DNA of 64,000 bases from Verrucomicrobiota bacterium. Its GTDB lineage: Bacteria; Verrucomicrobiota; Verrucomicrobiia; Limisphaerales; JADLHS01. The stretch spans positions 434,001 to 498,000 of the forward strand of contig JAKQDQ010000181.1 in assembly GCA_029573725.1 (NCBI GenBank), given 5' to 3'. Position numbers and translations under genes: made by a program. The notes beneath the pieces are model-generated. The model did not search any database. It was not told the origin of the DNA and saw nothing but the letters and a program-made list of their open reading frames with translations. Below are positions 26,176 to 36,056 of this stretch, piece after piece. How positions within the stretch are numbered: position 1 is the first letter of the stretch; every line of letters starts with the position of its first letter.

Positions 26176-27244
26176 TCAGGCAGTGGGGGTTCGCGCGCCG
26201 GGCGGCAGATCCCGGAGGCCGCACGAGTCACACAAGCGGTCGGCGGATTCGTCCACGGGGCGCAACAATAAATCCTCGCTCCCGGGCGACACGCCAAAGC
26301 GCGCACATTCGGTCTCGACGAAAGTGCGGGTGAATCCGGCGAGTGCACGCAGGACGGGTTCGGTGGTGGTGGCGGCCAGGCGTCGGGTGAAGGCCGGCGT
26401 CCAGCGGCCGAGATGCTCCCGCAGGAATTTTTTTTGCGCGTCCCGGCCTTGTGCCAGCTGCTCAACCTCGAGTTGGTGGGCCAAAGCGTAGGCTTCCTTG
26501 GCTGTCAGTACGCACATGAATTCGAGTTCGAGGCAGAGGTGATCGTGTCGTTCCCCCGCGTCAGCGGCGACTTCGAGGCCGAACGCGCGATAAAACGCGG
26601 CCAGGTCGGCGAGGCGATGCGGCTGAAACAGTGGGTCGGCCTTGATGTCGCCGTATTCGATTTCGTTCAACGGACAGCCGCCGCGCGCCGCGTGGCCGAA
26701 CGTGGCGATGTAGGCGTCACGAAATCCCGCAGCGGCGTCCCGGCAGAGCGCCGCGGTTAGGGATTGAAGCGAGCTTTCCAGCGAGGCGGTTGAGTGGGCG
26801 ACACGCTGCCGAGACGCCGCTACGACGCGTACTGCCGTACTCAGGTTTTCCCGGTTGTCCTCGTTGCACAGCCAGGCCCAAGCTTCCGGCGTCGGGTCTT
26901 CGTAGGCCATGGCCAGGAAGCGGTGGATGAACGAGCGCGCCACGGCGAGGTCAATGGACGATTGGAGTGTGTCCGGACTCCTGGCACGGGCTGCCCCCTC
27001 ACCCTGACCCTCTCCCCCTCCGCGGGGGAGAGGGGACGGCAAATCGCGCTTTTCAGAAACCTTGGAGTCGCTTGTGGAAATTGCTGCCTCAACTTTGCCA
27101 GGAGCCGGCGAAGGATTCTCCCTCTCCCCTTCCGAAGGGGAGAGGGCCGGGGTGAGGGGTGAACGTGAGTCAGCGCGGTAGTTCCCAAACACCGAACGCC
27201 GGGGGGTGTCGGTCTTGGCGGCCCATTCGCCACGTAATCGAGGC

Positions 27245-27261
<17 letters not shown>
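26176..27261 (-). CDS. TorD/NarJ-like molybdoenzyme chaperone with repeat-derived N terminus
   Basis: 361 residues from MPTPSEPRLRGEW. This start overlaps the beta-subunit gene by 17 bp; a Met at 27306 is also possible. Residues ~35-90 translate the 165-bp palindromic element. From ~95 the chain is a helical chaperone of the TorD/DmsD/NarJ group, with AVARSFIHRFLAMAYEDPTP, YGDIKADPLFQP, FYRAFGLEVA and the signature ERHDHLCLELEFMCVL. The C terminus adds a CDSCG pair. Such proteins bind the catalytic subunit in the cytoplasm, check cofactor insertion and delay Tat export. The expansion is in frame, and the chaperone core appears intact. Confidence 0.8.
26995..27159. repeat. 165-bp palindromic element, copy 1, inside the TorD-like gene
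   Basis: The ends are inverted relatives: CCCCTCACCCTGACCCTC at the left and GAGAGGGCCGGGGTGAGGGG at the right. Each end also folds on itself (for example CCCTCTCCCC/GGGGAGAGGG with a short loop). The unit is exactly 55 codons, so it does not shift the frame. Its minus-strand translation begins PLTPALSPSEGERE and ends PRGGGEGQGEGA. A diverged homologue of identical length lies at 28750-28914. Confidence 0.85.
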
Positions 27262-28516
<1,255 letters not shown>

Positions 28517-28554
28517 GGTTGGTGATTCGTTAAATGGGTGAAGGGGGACATCGG

Positions 28555-29196
28555 TCAGACGGTGTAGTCAGGAATGGGTGCGCCGGTGGGATCGGTTAAT
28601 TCAGTGGCGTCGGTTTCCGAACCTGACGGAGCGCAGGTTTCCAAACCTGCGTGCGTCTCGACCTGCCCGCGCCTGGCCGATTTGGAAATCGGCGCTACGG
28701 CAGACTTGGAGGTCTGCGCCACGGGGGCGCTTGCCGGCCTGCCGTGCGCCCCCTCACCCTGACCCTCTCCTCCTCCACGGGGGGGAGGGGGCTGCAAAAA
28801 GGGTGTTTTTGGAAACCCGGATACGCTCATGGAACCCGCCGCCACTGATGCGCGGGGAAACGGCGAACGATTCTCCCTCTCCCCTTCCGAAGGGGAGAGG
28901 GCCGGGGTGAGGGGATTTGGCGTAACGCTCGACCACGTCACCGCTTTGCCCCAGCGCGCGAAGATTTCGGTAATGAGATCACGAATGAATGGTTCGCCGC
29001 GCTTCTCCAGCGCCATGTTCGGTCCGAGGTAATGCGGGTTGCGGAACAGCGCGAGGATTTGCTTGTGGCCATAGCCCATGCGCATGAACTCCTCGATGAA
29101 CGTCTCGGCCATGTCGTGCGTGGTGTCCTCGTGCGTCATGAACGCCATGCCGTTCAGTTCAAACGGATCTTCAAAATCAAATTCGTCTTTGGGCAT
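28555..29196 (-). CDS. Unrecognised small protein between alpha and beta subunits, repeat-expanded C terminus
   Basis: 213 residues from MPKDEFDFEDPFELNGMAF. The first ~90 residues look like a real, well-ordered alpha-helical protein (HDMAETFIEEFMRMGYGHKQ, ILALFRNPHYLGPNMALEKR, FIRDLITEIFARWGKAV), with no Cys and no signal peptide. From there on, the chain is mostly translated repeat DNA: the 165-bp element, then palindromes giving QTSKSAVAPISKSARRGQVE. A short end, DPTGAPIPDYTV, could be the original C terminus. I do not know the family. Its position between the catalytic and Fe-S subunit genes suggests a subunit or assembly factor. Upstream Met at 29244 lies within another repeat and is not used. 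Confidence 0.65.
   Translation of the reverse strand: MPKDEFDFEDPFELNGMAFMTHEDTTHDMAETFIEEFMRMGYGHKQILALFRNPHYLGPNMALEKRGEPFIRDLITEIFARWGKAVTWSSVTPNPLTPALSPSEGERENRSPFPRASVAAGSMSVSGFPKTPFLQPPPPRGGGEGQGEGAHGRPASAPVAQTSKSAVAPISKSARRGQVETHAGLETCAPSGSETDATELTDPTGAPIPDYTV
28633..28717. repeat. Cluster of three short palindromes in coding sequence
   Basis: Three spaced palindromes share a TTGGAA/TTCCAA-type centre: GCAGGTTTCCAAACCTGC (28633-28650), CCGATTTGGAAATCGG (28677-28692) and GCAGACTTGGAGGTCTGC (28700-28717). They lie in the 3' part of the small gene between alpha and beta subunits and are translated on the minus strand as TSKSAVAPISKSARRG and neighbouring residues. Confidence 0.75.
28750..28914. 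repeat. 165-bp palindromic element, copy 2, inside the small intersubunit gene
   Basis: Same length, same terminal sequences and same orientation as the copy at 26995-27159. The right ~40 bp (28875-28914) are identical to the other copy; the interior is diverged but alignable (for example GGAAAC.. and CGCT..TGGAA in register). It is translated in the same frame as copy 1, beginning PLTPALSPSEGERE and ending PRGGGEGQGEGA. Confidence 0.85.
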
Positions 29197-29210
29197 AAAA
29201 TCAAAGTTCC

Positions 29211-29319
29211 AAACTCCAAGCACCAAGCTCCAGGGAGACACCAAATCCCAAGCTCCAAATCTCCAGATCGCTTCGCCCGCTCTTGAAGTTTGGAGCTTGG
29301 ATGTTGGTGCTTGGAGTTT
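29211..29319. repeat. Long inverted repeat in the gap between alpha subunit and small gene
   Basis: A perfect 16-bp inverted pair, AAACTCCAAGCACCAA at 29211-29226 and its complement TTGGTGCTTGGAGTTT at 29304-29319, encloses further imperfect copies (CCAAGCTCCA and TTGGAGCTTGG). It would fold into a long hairpin in the transcript between the alpha-subunit stop and the next start, where it could affect relative expression or mRNA stability. Confidence 0.8.
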
Positions 29320-29324
29320 TCATT

Positions 29325-32300
29325 TCACTCAAACGTCCCGCCGCCGCCGCCCTCGCCCTTGCCGCTGAAATTGCCGGCAATGTATTTCTTCATCTTGTCG
29401 TTCTCGGCATCGGGGGCCATGCCGTTGAGGCCGGGTTTCCACGGGCCTTTGCCGCCCAGCCCGCCGTCCTCCGCCTTCGTGATGCGGATCAGACATTCCT
29501 TCGGCACGGTGTTGACGGCGTGGTTGTCCGCCTCGCCACCAAACAGGAAGCTCATATACGCCTTCGATTTGTGGAACAGCGTGTCGGTCTGGTGCATCGG
29601 CATGTGCCAGTTGCGCGTGACGGATTGCTGGGAGCCGAAACGGAAGTTCGAGATGTAGCCTTCCTCGGTGAGCGACAAGCCATCGGGGCGGGTCTGCTGC
29701 GCCTTCACGGTTTTCTCCGTCGCGATGAATGAGCCGTGTTTCATCATCACCACGTTGTAGGGATACGCGGCGTTGTAGGTGAGCCGCAGCATGAGGCGGC
29801 TGACCTTGTAGAACGGATCGCTCGGCGTCGCGCCAAGATACGGACGGTCGGCGGGGTTCGCGTCCACATAGACGTAATCGCCGTCGTTGATGCCGAGGTC
29901 GCGGGCGGCCTGCGGGTTCATGTGGATTTGGTGCTCGCCCACGTTCGGCAGGCGTTTGTCCACGCGATACGGGTCGCCGAAGTTCGAGTTCCAGATGAGA
30001 TGCCAGTCCACGTTCGCCCACGAGGAGTGGACGCTGTGGCGCGACTTGGGCGTGAGGCAGTAGAACTGGAATCCCTTCTCCCAGAGGAAATTCTTTGAGT
30101 TCTTCGTGTCCGCCCAGCTCAACTTCACGTTCCGCACGGTGCGTTCGTCCCAATGCTCGGCATCGAGCGGAATGCCGTAATCGTTCGGGCGCACGAGCGG
30201 ATTCGTGCTGACGATGACGTTGGGCAGATAGGGCGTGGCCTCCGGCCCTTCGCGATGCACGATGAAGTTTTCGCCGCAATCCAGCGCCGTCGGATCATCC
30301 GAGTAGGAGTTCATCCGACCGGTGTCCGTGTGGAACGGATAATTGTCATGCACCTGCTCATAGAACGGAATGCGCGGGTAACTGCGGAACAGCATCAATG
30401 CGCCACCGGGCGGGCCGTATTTGCCGGCCATGATGTCATCCACCTGATAGCCCGCCGTGGTGGTGCAGGTATCAAGCAGCCGCTGGAGGTAGATTTTGCG
30501 TTTGCCCTCGTGCTCGAATTTGAAATGCGTGTAGAAGCGCTTGTCACCGGTGACTTTTCCGAGCGCGGCGGCGATGCCGGCGAGAATCGAAAGGTCGTCC
30601 TTCGAATCGTAGAGCGGTTTGATGCCGCCCTTCCAGATTTGGAGGAACGGATTCGAGCAACTCGCCGTGACCTCCAAATCCTCGAACTCGACCCAGGAAT
30701 TGGCTGGCAGTCCAAAATCGGAGTACTCAACGCTGGCCGTCATCTGCGTGTCCATGGTCACGATCAACTCCACGTTCGGGTTGACGTTCTTGATCATCGC
30801 ATACGCCCACTTGGCGTTGTTGATCAGGTTGACGTTCGTGGTGAAGATCGCCTTGGTGGGCGACGGCATGTGCGACTTGCCGGTGAACACCTTGCGGCCT
30901 TCCTTGGGCGTGTTGACGATGAGCGGGCGATCGCCGTGATTCCAATACGCCGGCTCTTCATCCTTCGTGTAGGCGTGCGCGTGGACATCCCGGCCATGCG
31001 CCTTGGGGTCGAGGTTTTGCTCGAACGGGTCCTCGGCGATCCAGCCTTTGAATCCGTGGCCGGTCAGCTTGCTGCCCTGGAAGAGCGCGGCCTTGTAATT
31101 GCCTGCCCAGCCGTGACAGCCCGCACCGGGCTTGCCGATGTTGCCGGTGAGCATGAGCGGCAGATACGCGGCGCGATTCGCCTCGGTCGCGTGAAACCAG
31201 TGGTTGATGCCCTCGCCCTGGTGAATCGAGGTCGGCGTGATGGTCGCGATGTCCTGCGCCAGGCGTTCGATTAGTTCCTTTGGTGCGCTAGTGATCTCGG
31301 AAACGCTGTCGAGATCGTAATCCTTGAGGTGAACCTGATAGAGATTCCACGCCGTCGCCACCTCCGTTTCGCTGCCGTCGGCGAGTTTGACTTTGCCCTT
31401 CCAATCCAATGTCGGGTCAATGCCGCTGGCCGTCAGCGTGCCGCCGACGAGGTCACGGGTCAGCGCTTTCGGCGCATTCGACTTCGCGTCCCACACGACA
31501 AAATCTCCAAGCTTCGCGTGCTGTTCGTCGGTGATGCCCTGCACCTTCTTGCTCGGGCCGTCATCGGGCAGCTTGCTCGAATAATTTGGAAATACCTCCG
31601 CCGCGCGCAGGCGTTTGCCGTTGTCGGTGCGGACGAGCAGCGGGAAATCCGTGAACTGCTTCACGAACGATTCGTCATACCATTTCTTGTCCATCATCAA
31701 CCGCGTGACGCCGAGCCAGAGCGCCGCGTCGGTCGAGGGCCGGACGGGAATCCAGTAATCCGCCTTGGTCGAGGGCGCGCCATATTCGGGTGCGATGACC
31801 ACGATCTTGCAGCCGCGCTCCATGCACTCGATGAACCAGTGGGCATCGGCCATTTTGTTTTCCACCAGGTTCTTGCCGTTCATGATGATGAGCTTGGAAT
31901 TGCGGAGGTCGTTGAAGTCCGTTTCCGAATTCTGCAGGCCATGCACCCACGGATGGCCGGGCGCCTGGTCGCCGTGCCAGGTGTAATTCGACCACACGCG
32001 ACCGCCCTTGGCGTCCTCCGGCTTGACGCCGCGCACGTGCACGTCGAGCAGTGCGAGGGAATTGCAGAGGCGGTACATGCCATATTTGCCGAGCACACCG
32101 AGCAGGCCCATGCCGCCGCGCGTCTTGATGGTGCGCGTGCCCGCGCCGCCCATGTCCTCGATCATCTCCTTCGGGTAGCCCTGTGCTGCGAGCAGCTTCG
32201 CGCCGGCCTCGCCGCTGTAGCGGGTGGCAATTGCCTTCAACGCGCGGGCGATGTAATCAAACGCCTCGCCCCACGAGATGCGATCGAACTTGTCCGTGCC

Positions 32301-32804
32301 GCGCGCGTCGAACTTGTATTTCGCCTTCACCTGATCGGTCAGGTTGGGAAATCCGTCGTCGGCCCAGCGTTTCCAGCCGCGCCGCACGATGGGGTGCTTG
32401 AGGCGGTACGGACCGTACAGGATGCGATGGAAGGTATAGCCCTTGGCGCAGTGCCGGTTGCCCCAGTTGGCGGTGGCGTGCTTGCCGTAAAGATCGGAGT
32501 AGGTGTGAACGTCGTATTGCTCGCCGAGCCGGACGATGACCCCGTTGCGGACGTGGGCGGTCACCCGGCAGTTGTGGGTGTCGTTCGGCGCGCAGACCCA
32601 GGAGAACTCATGGTCGTAGGCGTATTGATTGCGGTAGAGCTGCTCCCAATCGCGACGCGGGTAGGTGGCGAGAGGATTGGGCACGTCCTCGATTTGCGGC
32701 TGGGCCTGGAGGAAGCGCAGCGGGAGAAACTGGGCGGCGGTGATGCCGGCGCCGACGAGACCGCTCGCTTTGATGAAGGAGCGACGGGAAAGATTGTCGT
32801 TCAT
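29325..32804 (-). CDS. Molybdopterin catalytic (alpha) subunit, NxrA-like, Tat-exported
   Basis: 1159 residues. A Tat signal (LSRRSFIKASG) with hydrophobic stretch leads to a periplasmic protein of the type II DMSO reductase family. H65, C71, C79 and C119 match the FS0 cluster pattern. YTWHGDQAPGHPWVHGLQ supplies the candidate Mo-ligand Asp (D279), the feature separating this family from Ser or Cys types. Segments such as LIIMNGKNLVENKMADAHWF and APSTKADYWIPVRPSTDAAL closely recall NxrA of Nitrospira/anammox organisms. Nitrite oxidation, nitrate reduction or another oxyanion substrate are all possible; sequence alone does not decide. Cofactor would be bis-MGD, supplied by the adjoining genes. 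Confidence 0.92.
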   Translation of the reverse strand: MNDNLSRRSFIKASGLVGAGITAAQFLPLRFLQAQPQIEDVPNPLATYPRRDWEQLYRNQYAYDHEFSWVCAPNDTHNCRVTAHVRNGVIVRLGEQYDVHTYSDLYGKHATANWGNRHCAKGYTFHRILYGPYRLKHPIVRRGWKRWADDGFPNLTDQVKAKYKFDARGTDKFDRISWGEAFDYIARALKAIATRYSGEAGAKLLAAQGYPKEMIEDMGGAGTRTIKTRGGMGLLGVLGKYGMYRLCNSLALLDVHVRGVKPEDAKGGRVWSNYTWHGDQAPGHPWVHGLQNSETDFNDLRNSKLIIMNGKNLVENKMADAHWFIECMERGCKIVVIAPEYGAPSTKADYWIPVRPSTDAALWLGVTRLMMDKKWYDESFVKQFTDFPLLVRTDNGKRLRAAEVFPNYSSKLPDDGPSKKVQGITDEQHAKLGDFVVWDAKSNAPKALTRDLVGGTLTASGIDPTLDWKGKVKLADGSETEVATAWNLYQVHLKDYDLDSVSEITSAPKELIERLAQDIATITPTSIHQGEGINHWFHATEANRAAYLPLMLTGNIGKPGAGCHGWAGNYKAALFQGSKLTGHGFKGWIAEDPFEQNLDPKAHGRDVHAHAYTKDEEPAYWNHGDRPLIVNTPKEGRKVFTGKSHMPSPTKAIFTTNVNLINNAKWAYAMIKNVNPNVELIVTMDTQMTASVEYSDFGLPANSWVEFEDLEVTASCSNPFLQIWKGGIKPLYDSKDDLSILAGIAAALGKVTGDKRFYTHFKFEHEGKRKIYLQRLLDTCTTTAGYQVDDIMAGKYGPPGGALMLFRSYPRIPFYEQVHDNYPFHTDTGRMNSYSDDPTALDCGENFIVHREGPEATPYLPNVIVSTNPLVRPNDYGIPLDAEHWDERTVRNVKLSWADTKNSKNFLWEKGFQFYCLTPKSRHSVHSSWANVDWHLIWNSNFGDPYRVDKRLPNVGEHQIHMNPQAARDLGINDGDYVYVDANPADRPYLGATPSDPFYKVSRLMLRLTYNAAYPYNVVMMKHGSFIATEKTVKAQQTRPDGLSLTEEGYISNFRFGSQQSVTRNWHMPMHQTDTLFHKSKAYMSFLFGGEADNHAVNTVPKECLIRITKAEDGGLGGKGPWKPGLNGMAPDAENDKMKKYIAGNFSGKGEGGGGGTFE

Positions 32805-32839
32805 ACGGGGTTCGTTAAATCGTTGAATGGTTAAACCGG

Positions 32840-34402
32840 TCAGCGTTTGGCCGTCTTGCCGTCGTCGAGGATGAGTTGATACCAGTTGCTGATCATCTTG
32901 CGGCCGTTGCGGTCCCGCTGCTCGCCGTTCCAGATGGCGAAGGCGACCGGTACCGCTTTGCCGGGACTGAACTTCACGTCGCCGCTGTCCTTGGACTTGA
33001 GGTCGCGGACGAAGAACACGCTCCAGAATCCGTCATGCCAGACGCCCTTGCCGGCGACGTTCTGTTCCTTGAGCGGTTGCGACTTGAACGAGCCGAAGCC
33101 CGCCGCGTTGGCGTCCTCGACGGGAGACTTGTGCGGTTGCGAAGTGACGTTGCCGGCGGCGTGAGCGGTGCTGTAATTGGTAAACGTCCAGGCATCGGTA
33201 TGCATGGAGTGGTAAACGGAATCCATGTCCGGCACACCGCCACCCTCGGCTTCGGCCTGCCAGCCGGCCTTCCAGCTCCAGAGGTTGACCGGGTTGTCCT
33301 TGTCGCCCATGCCGAGGAAACCGTATTTGCCTGACAGCGAAAACTGGAGCGCCGCGCCATCCTGAAAGTCCTGCACGCGAATGGCGGAGTTCTGCGGCAA
33401 CTCGTCGCGCCATTGCAGCAGCACGGCGAGTTTCTTTCCATCCGTCACCGCCGAAACCGCCACGGCGTACACTTGATTCGGCTCGGGCCAGAGCGGATTC
33501 AACGGCACGCGGACGGGATCGAGCGACTCCCAGAAATTGTCCATCGGGCCGGTGGGGATGGTTTTGACACGATGCACCCGGATGGCGCTGTCCTCGGGTG
33601 CGAGCAAATCGTTCACCGAAACATCCGTGCGCCGCAGCGATTGGATGTAATGGACCAGCGCCCAGCGTTCCGCGGGGGTCATCACGTCGTCTCCGTACGG
33701 AATCATCGGCGTGCCGGGAAGGCCGTTGTGGATGCGCAAATAGAGATCCCGGCCGGTGTGGCCGCCGCGAAAGAGTTCGGTGTTGAAGTCGCGCGGGCGC
33801 ACTGGAATTCCGCTGGCATCCTTGAGAGTGGGCACCTGCGGACCGTCGCCGGCACCGGTTTCGCCATGACACAAATCGCATTGCATGCGCTTGTAGGTGT
33901 CACGTCCCCGGACGAGTTCCTGCACTCCCGCCGCCGGCTCTGGTGGGACGGCCACCGGTTCGGTCCGCGTGCCGCTGGCGGCCGCCGCTTCAAACAGATT
34001 CACCCGTTGACCGTCGGCAAGCGTCCGTACTGTGAGGTGCTTCACATATTGCACCACCGCGTTGCGCTCGGACTCGGGCAGGTAGGAAAAACCTGGCATC
34101 GAACTGCCCGGCAGCCCGCGCGTGACGGATTGAAGCAGATCGTGATCAGTGGGCAGAGCCTGCCCCGGGGTGGATTTGATTTTAAATTGTCCGGCGCTGA
34201 AGTTGCGCGGCTTCGGATAGAGCCAAACCGAGGCCGGACCATCGCCCGCGCCCTCAGCCCCGTGACAGGCGGCACAGTGCAGTTCGTAAACGACCTTGCC
34301 ATCGGGGGGAGCGGCGGAGGATTCGGTGGGGGCCGCCCGGCCGGGTGGGGATGGCGACAGCAGCACAATCAGGCCAAAATGCAAGATGATAGGCTTCTTC
34401 AT
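32840..34402 (-). CDS. Di-haem c/haem b electron-transfer subunit (NxrC/gamma-like)
   Basis: 520 residues from MKKPIILHFG, preceded by AGAGG 5 bp upstream; a longer frame to 34558 is not used. A signal peptide ends near RAAP. Two cytochrome c domains carry CAACH (C43-H47) and CDLCH (C175-H179), each followed by GAGDGP. From ~270 the chain matches the ethylbenzene-dehydrogenase/gamma-subunit haem-b domain (LLQWRDELPQ, DGAALQFSLSG, LWSWKAGWQAEAEGG, KGVWHDGFWSVFFVRDL). Fusing the haem-b gamma domain to two c-type domains would wire the Mo/Fe-S enzyme directly to a periplasmic acceptor. First gene of the cluster, 35 bp before the alpha subunit. Confidence 0.88.
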   Translation of the reverse strand: MKKPIILHFGLIVLLSPSPPGRAAPTESSAAPPDGKVVYELHCAACHGAEGAGDGPASVWLYPKPRNFSAGQFKIKSTPGQALPTDHDLLQSVTRGLPGSSMPGFSYLPESERNAVVQYVKHLTVRTLADGQRVNLFEAAAASGTRTEPVAVPPEPAAGVQELVRGRDTYKRMQCDLCHGETGAGDGPQVPTLKDASGIPVRPRDFNTELFRGGHTGRDLYLRIHNGLPGTPMIPYGDDVMTPAERWALVHYIQSLRRTDVSVNDLLAPEDSAIRVHRVKTIPTGPMDNFWESLDPVRVPLNPLWPEPNQVYAVAVSAVTDGKKLAVLLQWRDELPQNSAIRVQDFQDGAALQFSLSGKYGFLGMGDKDNPVNLWSWKAGWQAEAEGGGVPDMDSVYHSMHTDAWTFTNYSTAHAAGNVTSQPHKSPVEDANAAGFGSFKSQPLKEQNVAGKGVWHDGFWSVFFVRDLKSKDSGDVKFSPGKAVPVAFAIWNGEQRDRNGRKMISNWYQLILDDGKTAKR

Positions 34403-34445
34403 ATACGCCTCTAAAATTAGAATAACTGCTGTCGAGGTGAATACT

Positions 34446-34459
34446 TTGACTTGGATCAA
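34446..34459 (-). promoter_or_regulatory. FNR/DNR-type box upstream of the oxidoreductase operon
   Basis: The minus strand reads TTGATCCAAGTCAA, a TTGAT-N4-ATCAA site with one mismatch. A -10-like TATTCT lies at 34419-34424 in nearly the spacing of a class II site (box centre near -40). The SD AGAGG and ATG follow closely, so the leader would be only about 10 nt. The Crp/Fnr regulator encoded at 22898-23614 has the ExxSR helix that reads TTGAT. Confidence 0.65.
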
Positions 34460-34996
34460 GCGGTTTGGCTTTTCCAAAATGTTGTCTTGGAGAGGGAGAT
34501 CCGATCGCGCCATGGAGCAATGCTTTCCGACGGCAGATTTCCGCGTTGTAAGGAGCATCAGTCGGCAGCAGGGCGCGAGGTCTCAGATGGTGGCGTCCGT
34601 TGCTCAAGCGTCCCGAGCCCCGGGCAAGGCCGGTTAGACTTGCACAAACGAGCAGGAGTGCTAGAAAATTGCCGCGTTGCATCCATCCAGACAAACTCAT
34701 GACCGAATGGATCAGGGGCTTTCAGCGCGTTGCGGGCGCAGCGATTTGCAAGGTCGGCAGCCCGGTGCGGTCAATCATCGAAATGGAGATTCACCCGTCA
34801 AAACAAACGCGATTGACCGGAAACAAAACTCCGTCCGCGTTTGCCTGGATCAGCGGGTGGGGCGGCGTTTTGGGGGGATCAGCGCGACGACAACAAGGCG
34901 TCTTCCAACTTGGAGGGTCTCGCCGCGTGCGCCGGCGCCCTGGTGCGGTGCGGCGTGGGCGGCCGGAGCGCGCACGATCGGGACTCGAAATCTATC
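34460..34996. other. Divergent intergenic region, no gene seen
   Basis: About 540 bp between the oxidoreductase operon and the sugar transporter. Frames here (including one opening at 34841) lack protein-like composition. The FNR-like box sits at its left edge. I could not place a promoter for the transporter. Confidence 0.4.
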
Positions 34997-36010
34997 ATGA
35001 TCATCATTGAATCGTACGGTGTGGCTGTGGTGATGTGTGTCATCACGATGTTGTGCTGGGGCTCGTGGGCGAACACCCAAAAGCTCGCGAGCAAGGAATG
35101 GCGCTTCCAGCTTTTTTATTGGGACTATGCGATTGGCGTGCTGCTGCTCGGATTGCTTCTGGCGTTTACCCTGGGCAGCACCGGCGAAGGGGGGCGCAGT
35201 TTCATGGCGGATCTGAAGCAGGCCGATTCGCGCTGGCTGGTTTCGGCCTTCGTCGGCGGCGTCATTTTCAACCTTTCAAATATTTTGCTTGTGGCGGCAA
35301 TTGACATCGCCGGCATGGCCGTCGCCTTTCCGGTTGGCGTGGGGTTGGCCCTGGTTCTGGGGGTTGTCACCACGTTCTTGTCCACCCACGAAGGCAATGC
35401 TCCCATGCTGGCGCTTGGGGTCGCGGCCATTGTGGTGGCCATTCTGCTGGATGCGCTCGCCTACAAACGGCTTTCCCGTAGTGATCAAAAGACGCCAATG
35501 AAAGGCATTGTGATCTCCGTCGCGGCCGGATTGCTGATGGGTTTCTTTTACAAATATGTGGCGCAGGCAATGGGGAAAATTGACCACGTGGCCGGATTGG
35601 CGGTACTCGAGCCCGGCAAGTTGAGCCCTTACACGGCGGTGGTCCTGTTCAGCCTGGGACTGTTGCTGTCCAATTTCCTCTGGAACAGCATCATGATGGT
35701 GAAACCGTTCACGGGTCCGCCCGTGCGGTTTGGCGATTACTTCAAGGGCAGCGCGCGGCTGCATCTGGTCGGCCTTCTGGGCGGGATGATCTGGAATCTC
35801 GGCATGTCCTTCAGCATCATTGCCAGCACGAAGGCGGGGGCCGCGTTGTCCTACGGACTCGGCCAGGGCGCGACGATGATTGGTGCGTTCTGGGGGGTGT
35901 TCATCTGGAAGGAGTTCAAAGGCGCGCCCGCCGGAACAAACAAATTGCTCGTGGCCATGTTTGTTTTCTACCTGCTGGGGCTGGCCATTTTAATTGCGTC
36001 CAAACTGTAA
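34997..36010 (+). CDS. GRP/RbsU-type sugar transporter (DMT superfamily)
   Basis: 337 residues from MIIIESYGVAVVMCVITMLC; an upstream frame to 34841 is not membrane-like and is excluded. About ten transmembrane helices are visible. CWGSWANTQKLASKEWRFQLFYWDYAIG near the N terminus and FSIIASTKAGAALSYGLGQG near the C terminus fit the glucose/ribose permease family. The ribokinase gene begins 46 bp downstream, pointing to ribose or a related pentose as substrate. That substrate assignment rests on context. Confidence 0.8.
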   Translation: MIIIESYGVAVVMCVITMLCWGSWANTQKLASKEWRFQLFYWDYAIGVLLLGLLLAFTLGSTGEGGRSFMADLKQADSRWLVSAFVGGVIFNLSNILLVAAIDIAGMAVAFPVGVGLALVLGVVTTFLSTHEGNAPMLALGVAAIVVAILLDALAYKRLSRSDQKTPMKGIVISVAAGLLMGFFYKYVAQAMGKIDHVAGLAVLEPGKLSPYTAVVLFSLGLLLSNFLWNSIMMVKPFTGPPVRFGDYFKGSARLHLVGLLGGMIWNLGMSFSIIASTKAGAALSYGLGQGATMIGAFWGVFIWKEFKGAPAGTNKLLVAMFVFYLLGLAILIASKL

Positions 36011-36056
36011 ACCGCCCGGTCTGTTCCATTTTCCCAAACCTCAACCCCTTTCCAGC

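Noticed and set aside
29325-32804. Calling the alpha subunit nitrite oxidoreductase outright
   Set aside because: Nitrate and other oxyanion reductases share the motifs; only phylogeny or biochemistry can decide, so no gene symbol was given.
29736-32834. Several long frames on the plus strand (for example 31329-32834)
   Set aside because: Antisense to the NxrA-like gene, whose motifs are unmistakable.
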